The notes under the pieces were generated by a model. It was not told the DNA's origin, did not search any database, and was given only the letters and a program-made list of their open reading frames with translations. From Bacillota bacterium (GTDB lineage: Bacteria; Bacillota; Clostridia; Acetivibrionales; DTU013), in contig JAEZLF010000208.1 in NCBI GenBank assembly GCA_023435925.1, positions 1-12,533 of the forward strand: 12,533 nt of DNA. The letters run 5' to 3'. Within the stretch, counting starts at the first letter, position 1; each line of letters opens with the position of its first letter. Positions 6,517 through 12,533 of this stretch are shown here, piece by piece. A program made the translations under genes and the position numbers.

Positions 6517-7998
6517 ATGGTTCAGAGGATAGAAAAGCTAAAATTACGCCATACATTGCGTGCATTACATGGGTGGCGTACATGTCAGAGATGGTATCGG
6601 ACGAAAGTCTATCGGAAATGGATTGAGGTCCTGTTGATTATTATGGTAATGAACGCAGCGGCATTATACGTGCCGGCAGGTGTTTCGGCAGAAGTGATTG
6701 ACGCAGGAGCTTTAGTAAAAGGAGCCGGCATAGTTATACTAGCGGAAGAGGGCGGCGAAGGTGCTGCGACAAAAACGGCCGGCACGGGTGCTTTAACGGA
6801 AAACGCTGGCATGGGTATTCTAGATAAAGAAGCCGGCACAGGTGATGTTGAAACCAGTGAGGCAGCATACAGAATCAAGCCGTTGCAGGACAAGCTAGCG
6901 GAAATGGATACGTCTGCTGTTGAAGGGTATGCCAATCGATATACCGATATGGAACGGCACTGGAGCAGAACCGTTGTAGGAAAGCTGACCGGTCTGGATA
7001 TTATCGCAGGCTTCAATGGCAGATTTATGCCAGGAGAAGCTGTTCAGGCGGACCAGTTTATCAAGATGGCGGTTATGGCAATGGGACACAGGATCGAGCA
7101 GGCGACAGGGTACTGGGCGCAGCCCTTTATCGACACCGCTTTAAAAGAAGGTATTGTAATGAAGGGAGAATTCACAGACTATAAACTGCCGCTGACCCGT
7201 GAACAAATGGCCAGAATCATTGTAAGAACCGCATTGAAGGCAGACAAAAGGCCGGATGTTCAGTATGACAAGTACCTCATCGGCAAGATATCCGATTATG
7301 CAAAAATTTCAGACGATCTGAAGCAGTTTGTTCTGGATGGATATAAGATAGGCCTCGTGCAAGGCTCATCGGGCAAGTACAATCCCGGCAGCACGCTGAC
7401 CCGTGCGGAGGCTGCAGCAGTAATCATCCGCATTCTGGATGTGTCAGAGAGAAAGCCGGCGGCTCCCGGATCGGATGAAGTCATTAAGCTGAAGGATAAC
7501 CTGGGCAACCCTATGGAAATCTATCCCGGAACCATAGCGGAATATTTTGAAATTGAAAAGGTGATGCAGAGCGCCATACCGAAAGCAAAGGGGTATGTGA
7601 CATATTTTTACAACCCTGACGGTGGCGAAGTCTGCTCTGTAGTGTATAAAAGCTATGAGGCCTGGAAGCAGGATAGTACAATAAACAAAATTGCTTCATT
7701 TAGCTCAAATAACGTATATAAAGACCCGGAGAATTCTTATGCATACACCTTATCGGTCTGGAACAGGCAGCTGTATAAGGAGCTGTTTGCAGACTATATG
7801 TACGAGATATTAAAGGCATTATACGGTAAGGAAGCAAGCAAGGCCATCGTACTTCATGATAAATACATGAATCTTACTTCAAGTAAGCCTGACGGAAGCA
7901 GCTACTATGAGACACCACGGATCAGTGACCGGTTCACGGAAATCCGGGGCGGCGGCAGCGGTTTTTCCATGTATATCAAGCTATCCGGAGAGAAATAG
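6517..7998 (+). CDS. Secreted SLH-domain protein with unrecognised C-terminal domain
   Basis: A 493-residue surface protein, probably held to the wall through its SLH motifs. A long basic N-region (residues 1-36) leads into a hydrophobic core and AGVSA|E, a signal peptidase I site after Ala58. Residues 70-114 are five 9-residue repeats. Three SLH motifs follow at about 142-190, 199-245 and 258-311. The second and third end regions carry LTREQ and LTRAE, the usual wall-polymer-binding signature, whereas the first has VQADQ instead. Residues 330-493 are a mixed alpha/beta domain (TYFYNPDGGEVCSVVYKSY, AYTLSVWNRQLYKELF) that I do not recognise. ATG 6517 is seven bases after the FHA stop; the ribosome site (GGGGG at 6501) is rather far, so the start is moderately sure and may depend on coupling to the FHA gene. 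Confidence 0.85.
   Translation: MVQRIEKLKLRHTLRALHGWRTCQRWYRTKVYRKWIEVLLIIMVMNAAALYVPAGVSAEVIDAGALVKGAGIVILAEEGGEGAATKTAGTGALTENAGMGILDKEAGTGDVETSEAAYRIKPLQDKLAEMDTSAVEGYANRYTDMERHWSRTVVGKLTGLDIIAGFNGRFMPGEAVQADQFIKMAVMAMGHRIEQATGYWAQPFIDTALKEGIVMKGEFTDYKLPLTREQMARIIVRTALKADKRPDVQYDKYLIGKISDYAKISDDLKQFVLDGYKIGLVQGSSGKYNPGSTLTRAEAAAVIIRILDVSERKPAAPGSDEVIKLKDNLGNPMEIYPGTIAEYFEIEKVMQSAIPKAKGYVTYFYNPDGGEVCSVVYKSYEAWKQDSTINKIASFSSNNVYKDPENSYAYTLSVWNRQLYKELFADYMYEILKALYGKEASKAIVLHDKYMNLTSSKPDGSSYYETPRISDRFTEIRGGGSGFSMYIKLSGEK
6724..6858 (+). repeat. In-frame 27-base minisatellite, five copies, in the SLH gene
   Basis: Copies start at 6724, 6751, 6778, 6805 and 6832, mostly with GC(C/T)GGCA. The 9-residue units are AGIVILAEE, GGEGAATKT, AGTGALTEN, AGMGILDKE and AGTGDVETS, with a half unit AGALVKG before them. 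They lie between the signal peptide and the SLH motifs and form an Ala/Gly-rich spacer. Confidence 0.88.
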
Positions 7999-8004
7999 TA
8001 TTTT

Positions 8005-8016
8005 GGAGGTATCATG
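8005..8016 (+). promoter_or_regulatory. Ribosome binding site of the giant surface protein gene
   Basis: GGAGGT at 8005-8010, then ATG at 8014. The spacing is short, but no other in-frame start gives a complete signal peptide. The gap to the SLH stop is only 15 bases, so the two genes are probably co-transcribed. Confidence 0.75.
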
Positions 8017-11000
8017 AACAGTAATTTAATTGGTAGACGTAAATTGTCGATTATCATATCTATTGTGCTGCTCCTGTCCGCTATCCCACTGACAAAAGCT
8101 ACAGCAGCCGATGAGCTGAAGTACGAGAGTCCAGGTATGACCTTTATGGACGAAACCAAAGCCGGAAAGGAGCTATACGACAAGTATAAGGGAGAGCTGC
8201 CATCTCTTCCGGGTGGAAGTGTGCCGCCTCAGTACATCACAGGCCCTAAAGGGACAAAGCTATATGTCAATCTGAAGCTCTGGCTGGATCATCATATCCT
8301 TTGCTATGGGGAATGGTCCGATGTACCGGACAACTACAGAACCGGCAGTCCTGTGGGCTTTAAGAATTCCACCGAAAAGCCGGGACAGCCGGTTGAGACA
8401 AACAAAGGGTATTATTTGAAGAATGGGAAGCGGGGAGAATATCGATACCACGGCTACGATGTCAGCGGAAACAAGCTGACCAACCTGTATTTCGAAGTGG
8501 ATTCCTCCGTTACACAGTTTGATGAGAGGGATTGGATCAAAAATCCATGGATTGAGTTACCGAGCAGTTATAAAAACAAACCTGACTATGAAAGTACATA
8601 TAATAATGCGGCTACTGGAAAAGAGACTTATCTAGACCCCGCTGTCCAGCCCGGCGTGCGGAACTGGATCAGCAAGTCCATGGCGCAATACGGCGGTGTG
8701 CCGCTGCTTGGTAAAGAAATTGATCCGGAGGTATTCCGGTACCTTTATGTAGAATCGGCGCCGACGACCTTGGGACTAGGGCAGGGACGAATGTTCCACC
8801 GGAGGCCTGACGGATCCATCTGGTATCAGACCATCGCGGTTCCAAAGCTCACAGAGAAAAAGGACTTGCCCGTCACGGCGTCGATCACACTGCTGACAGC
8901 AGATGAAGTGTTGGATGCCGGTCCTGCTATGGACGACAAAAAGGTTAAGCTTAGATTCAAGGTTTCGGCTATTTTAGAGGATGCTGCGGCAATGAATGAT
9001 CCTGTTTTAAAGTCCGTATATTACACCCGTCAGGATATTCAAAGCTGGGAGTTCACTTTTACGCCTCCCGCAGATATCGGCTCCACCCAAAATGCATCCA
9101 ATGTCGAAAAGGTGGATAATACCGGATCGTCAATATTTGAAATCGAAACCACTTACGGAAAGCTCCGGAACAGGACGCTACATCTTACAGCGACCGGGCA
9201 GCCACTATACAATAATGATCACAGGGGCTACAAAGATAATGCAGAGCTGGACTACAACATTCATATGAAACCCATGCCCCAGCCACCTGTACAGCCGGTT
9301 ATCATCATAGATATTCCGACAGTCACCATCGATCATCATATCGGTGAAATCGCTTTTGACTCAGTTCCCTTTCGTGATGCAGAGGATCATACCGATATGA
9401 CACCGGTATCCGGTGTTGAGCTGTATGTAAACGGTCAATCCGTCGACTACCAAACGTTCTTTTCCGGCCAATATGTATTTCCGGAGGTAACAGGCGTTAA
9501 CGGCTATATGGCAGAGGTCATTGTCCGGTATAACCTGAATACAAGCAAAATATCGCTGATCGGGCTTACGGACGAGCAAAAAGCCGATATCATGAGTGAC
9601 ACGCCTGTTCAATATGTTTCAAAGGATTATGTGTACGTTTATCCCACAAAGCCTATTGCAAACTTCCAAATCAATTCCGGTACATGGAAGCAGAACAGGC
9701 TGATCAGGGTTCAGGAAACCAGCAATGCGGGAAATATTCAGCTTGTACTGGATCAATACCCTATCGTGGATTACGAATGGACTTTCGGGGGAGATATGGC
9801 ACCACTGCGTAAAGGTGTGGATACCAATCTATCCAAGGAGTTACTGTATAAGGAACCGGGGATCTATTCCCTGACCCTCAGAGTTAAAAACACATTGGGC
9901 AAATGGTCCGACCCGTATACCGTATCCTATGAAGTGCTGGAGGATGTTTGTCCGGCCATTGGTGTTAACCTTGCCGAATCCGTATTTACACGCAATGATA
10001 AGGTGAGTGCATGGTATTACCTCATAGCCAGCACAGACGGAGATGTGATCCAATCAAGCAGTATCGAGCTGTGGCATGATTCGGATAATGACGGCACTGT
10101 TGACCGAGTACTGAATTCATGGAGCAATCAGGAAAAATTCCCTGATTATACGCCGACGAAGCTGGGGTATTACAAATACGTCCTAAAGGCACAGGAAGAC
10201 ATCGTAAGTGACACGCTGCCGCAATTTATAACGAATGCAGACAAAAAGCAAGCCATCTACGAGGTTGAATTCTGGGTGGACAATTTCCGACCGATGAGCG
10301 ATTTATATATCAACATCCCCATTCAACGCCCTGCGATTGATGTGTATTTGATGCTGGATAAAAACCTTGACGCTCAAAAAGTGGAATATATCAAAAGTAA
10401 CCGGGTGAATGTATCTAATTGGCTGCTGGAGAAAAATATTATCCCAAACGTAAACATATGGGATATGAAAACCTATACTTACTCACAGCCTGCAAGCACA
10501 AGCATTAATTCCGGAGGTAGCTACCCCTCATTAACAACAATTTATTCAAGCAACGGCTATTCAGGAACATTGAACAGGACAAGTGTAACGAACAATTCCT
10601 ATTCGCGGGATGAAGGCAGCTATCAGACCAGAACCGAGACCAAAACTGCATCAGCGGGAGGAAGCTCAACAAGCGGACATGGGGCAAGCGACTCCTATCC
10701 GCCGTCCAGTGTATCGTATAGCGATGGGGAAGGATACAGCGGTACGCTTTCCGCATATGGATACAACTACAGTTCGTGGGCTTGCGGCCATAACGAGCCT
10801 CACCCGCCTCATGTCGTAGGCTACTACTACTGGACACGTTCTTATGCAGGATACTCCGGTACCGTATCCAGAACCGCATCCTATTGGGTGCCGAATATTC
10901 GTTGGTATGACAATTATACCGGGTTTTATTCCGGTACAATCTATAAGGATGTGCGCCAGCCTTATACGGATCCATTTAACCCGACCTCGGCAAAATATGT

Positions 11001-12533
11001 TGTGTACATCAGTGATAATGGTATAACGGAGCCTTCCGACCTGAATATGGTTATGGAATATGCAAAAACGGCAAAATTGTATTTGGCAGGCACTTCACAG
11101 ATACAAACACAACGCCCCCATGACAAATACTTTAACGTATCAGGCAAGACGATGGCTGCAGTAATGGATGATATATTGCAGGATATATCGGCCAATAGCC
11201 CTGACGTTGAACGCTTCTATATGCTTCAAAATGAGAATTTTGTGTTGAATGCCGGTCAGCTTGATCTCGAGAACGATCCTATCATCGAAACGGGTATGCA
11301 GTATGTTCATGAAGAAGATTATTACGATAATCCCACCGGCAGTGAACCTGGGACCACTATGGAATTCAATGAAGCTTCCGGATGGAATACCTCGATAAAA
11401 TCCTCGTTGGCAAATGTGGGGAAATATACGATTTACAGGAGGGTCAGGGATTATCCGTCCACAGACCCTAATTTTGCCCAATACTCTTATTATTCGGGTA
11501 ATACATCATTGGAAGTGTATGTAGTGCGAAAACCGATTGCTCTTGCAACCCTGGATTGGGATTACAATGCTGCTGCCAGTACCTACAAGACCACCTGGAA
11601 GGATCTGTCGTATGACCCGGATCATCAGTATAGCCGGGCGGACAAGGGAATCGTAGACCGTAATATCATGTGGAGAAGAACCGGGGGGCAGTGGAACTAC
11701 GGAATACCGGACAACCTTACGGCAGGAACCTATGAGTTGAATTATTATGTTCTGGATCCCGAAGGGTATTGGTCAGATCCTTTCGTGATGAATTTTACTT
11801 TGAGCGCAGCTCCGCCGATGCAATTTGATGCCTCACTGAGAACATTGGATCAGAAATTCAGCCTCATACGTATTGTTAATGATGCCAGGAACCCCGGAAT
11901 ACCGGCATCGGAATATTTGCAGGCGTTTAACCTTTGGACGCGGCATCCGTCCATACCGACACTGAAATATGCGATGTTTGACAGGAACGGCAGACAGGCT
12001 AAGGCGGAGGAGAGCATCCGATTCAATGATGCAACCGGCATAAGAAATGGAAATGACATCAAATGGAACGATTTCTCGGATCAGATACCTGCAACAATGC
12101 CGGATGGAACATATCAATTCAGGATATGGGCGGATGCGGGGAATGGGAATACTGCAGCTAAGAGCTTTGAGGTTCATGTTTCAACACCTTTAAATCTGGA
12201 ACCGTCCCTGCCGTATGAAGTGGTGGGAGGAACCGTTGTGCAAGCGGATGCCCATACAACCAAATATGCAAGTACAGTAACGGCAGCACTGTTTCAGGGA
12301 ACTGCCTATGAAAGAACCTATACGATGACAGGAAAGGGTGAAGGCGCCGGCAAGGTATGGGCAGGAAGCCTTTCAATCCCTGAAAACATACCGGAAGGTG
12401 AATATAACGCCAGATTTACAGCAACAACCCCCAATGGTAACAGCCAGACCCGGGACGTACGATTTAAGCTGACCAATCTTAGTATCACCGATGTTCGTTT
12501 AAGCGGATACTGGAATCACTGGCGGGGGCAGGC
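8014..12533 (+). CDS. Giant secreted multidomain surface protein, 3' end outside the window
   Basis: I translated the frame from 8014 codon by codon and found no stop in 1506 codons, so it is open at the window edge. A signal peptide (RRK, then a hydrophobic core, cleavage near residues 31-32, KATAA|D) starts it. Residues 33-530 are mainly beta-strand and unrecognised; a DUF5704-type protein is a memory-based guess only. About 540-645 is PKD-like (DYEWTFGGD, GIYSLTLRVKN, then KWSDP). Residues 689-697 form a DxDxDGTVD calcium-loop-like motif. About 770-1085 looks alpha/beta, interrupted by a Ser/Tyr/Gly-rich block (823-986) with YSGT motifs. Several Ig-like units follow (GKYTIYRRVRD, YWSDP near 1252, GTYELNYYVLD, GTYQFRIWA, GEYNARFTATT). 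The last visible part, from 1498, is GYWNHWRGQ. No LPXTG or SLH motif seen so far. It is probably an adhesin or matrix protein working with the SLH protein upstream. Confidence 0.88.
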   Translation, partial: MNSNLIGRRKLSIIISIVLLLSAIPLTKATAADELKYESPGMTFMDETKAGKELYDKYKGELPSLPGGSVPPQYITGPKGTKLYVNLKLWLDHHILCYGEWSDVPDNYRTGSPVGFKNSTEKPGQPVETNKGYYLKNGKRGEYRYHGYDVSGNKLTNLYFEVDSSVTQFDERDWIKNPWIELPSSYKNKPDYESTYNNAATGKETYLDPAVQPGVRNWISKSMAQYGGVPLLGKEIDPEVFRYLYVESAPTTLGLGQGRMFHRRPDGSIWYQTIAVPKLTEKKDLPVTASITLLTADEVLDAGPAMDDKKVKLRFKVSAILEDAAAMNDPVLKSVYYTRQDIQSWEFTFTPPADIGSTQNASNVEKVDNTGSSIFEIETTYGKLRNRTLHLTATGQPLYNNDHRGYKDNAELDYNIHMKPMPQPPVQPVIIIDIPTVTIDHHIGEIAFDSVPFRDAEDHTDMTPVSGVELYVNGQSVDYQTFFSGQYVFPEVTGVNGYMAEVIVRYNLNTSKISLIGLTDEQKADIMSDTPVQYVSKDYVYVYPTKPIANFQINSGTWKQNRLIRVQETSNAGNIQLVLDQYPIVDYEWTFGGDMAPLRKGVDTNLSKELLYKEPGIYSLTLRVKNTLGKWSDPYTVSYEVLEDVCPAIGVNLAESVFTRNDKVSAWYYLIASTDGDVIQSSSIELWHDSDNDGTVDRVLNSWSNQEKFPDYTPTKLGYYKYVLKAQEDIVSDTLPQFITNADKKQAIYEVEFWVDNFRPMSDLYINIPIQRPAIDVYLMLDKNLDAQKVEYIKSNRVNVSNWLLEKNIIPNVNIWDMKTYTYSQPASTSINSGGSYPSLTTIYSSNGYSGTLNRTSVTNNSYSRDEGSYQTRTETKTASAGGSSTSGHGASDSYPPSSVSYSDGEGYSGTLSAYGYNYSSWACGHNEPHPPHVVGYYYWTRSYAGYSGTVSRTASYWVPNIRWYDNYTGFYSGTIYKDVRQPYTDPFNPTSAKYVVYISDNGITEPSDLNMVMEYAKTAKLYLAGTSQIQTQRPHDKYFNVSGKTMAAVMDDILQDISANSPDVERFYMLQNENFVLNAGQLDLENDPIIETGMQYVHEEDYYDNPTGSEPGTTMEFNEASGWNTSIKSSLANVGKYTIYRRVRDYPSTDPNFAQYSYYSGNTSLEVYVVRKPIALATLDWDYNAAASTYKTTWKDLSYDPDHQYSRADKGIVDRNIMWRRTGGQWNYGIPDNLTAGTYELNYYVLDPEGYWSDPFVMNFTLSAAPPMQFDASLRTLDQKFSLIRIVNDARNPGIPASEYLQAFNLWTRHPSIPTLKYAMFDRNGRQAKAEESIRFNDATGIRNGNDIKWNDFSDQIPATMPDGTYQFRIWADAGNGNTAAKSFEVHVSTPLNLEPSLPYEVVGGTVVQADAHTTKYASTVTAALFQGTAYERTYTMTGKGEGAGKVWAGSLSIPENIPEGEYNARFTATTPNGNSQTRDVRFKLTNLSITDVRLSGYWNHWRGQ
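10558..10938 (+). repeat. YSGT motif block in the giant protein (four irregular copies)
   Basis: YSGT is encoded at 10558, 10735, 10852 and 10927 (residues 849, 908, 947, 972), in contexts GYSGTLNRTS, GYSGTLSAYG, GYSGTVSRTA and FYSGTIYKDV. The spacing shrinks (59, 39, 25 residues) and codons differ between copies, so these are protein-level motifs rather than a recent DNA duplication. The surrounding stretch is very rich in Tyr, Ser, Gly and Thr. Confidence 0.7.

Noticed and set aside
6510..6626. A 38-codon frame starting ATG at the FHA stop (TGAATG overlap), closer to the GGGGG ribosome site than the SLH start
   Set aside because: It lies inside the N-region of the SLH protein in another frame, its product shows no membrane or domain signal, and the SLH frame has a complete signal peptide. 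It could at most be a leader peptide.
10505..10975. A minus-strand open frame of about 156 codons opposite the YSGT block
   Set aside because: The region is an uninterrupted + strand frame with coherent protein motifs; the reverse product is rich in Arg, His, Ser and Cys, as expected from antisense of Tyr/Ser/Gly codons.

Overview
This window is a one-direction gene cluster (all + strand, tightly packed) from a Gram-positive bacterium of the Bacillota, most likely a Clostridia-type organism (Paenibacillus-like is the main alternative). The reasons are a Firmicutes-style Tad/Flp pilus locus, a protein with three S-layer homology (SLH) motifs, strong GGAGGTG ribosome binding sites, frequent TTG start codons, and moderate base composition (judged by eye, not counted).

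Region 1 (33-4548) is a core Tad/type IVb machine: a CpaE-like protein (degenerate receiver plus altered P-loop), the CpaF/TadA secretion ATPase, the two inner-membrane platform proteins TadB and TadC, and a short Flp1-like prepilin. Four of these five genes appear to start at TTG with the same geometry, GGTGxG-N4-TTG, so their starts are corrected here from longer ATG/GTG-led frames. Genes 1-3 overlap; a 99-base gap with degenerate 20-base repeats separates tadB from tadC.

Region 2 (4549-7998) begins with a 107-base gap holding a nested inverted-repeat structure that ends at the next ribosome binding site. It is followed by a membrane FHA protein with a DUF6382-like N-terminus, then a secreted SLH protein with an unrecognised C-terminal domain.

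Region 3 (8014 to the window edge) is one uninterrupted reading frame of more than 1506 codons. It encodes a secreted giant protein with a signal peptide, several Ig/PKD-like beta-sandwich segments, a Ca-binding-like DxDxDG loop and a Ser/Tyr/Gly-rich block of YSGT motifs. It runs off the window.

The likely joint picture (inference) is that CpaF, TadB and TadC assemble or export a short Flp-type pilus, the FHA protein gives phospho-threonine-dependent control or scaffolding at the membrane, and the SLH and giant proteins are wall-anchored or exported surface partners. No prepilin peptidase, CpaB/RcpC or TadE/F pseudopilin is visible, so the locus probably continues upstream or downstream.

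The most unusual trait is the repeated occurrence of degenerate in-frame minisatellites in linker regions of neighbouring genes: 21 bases in cpaF, 36 and 18 bases in the FHA gene, and 27 bases in the SLH gene. A non-coding array has a 20-base period that is not a multiple of three.
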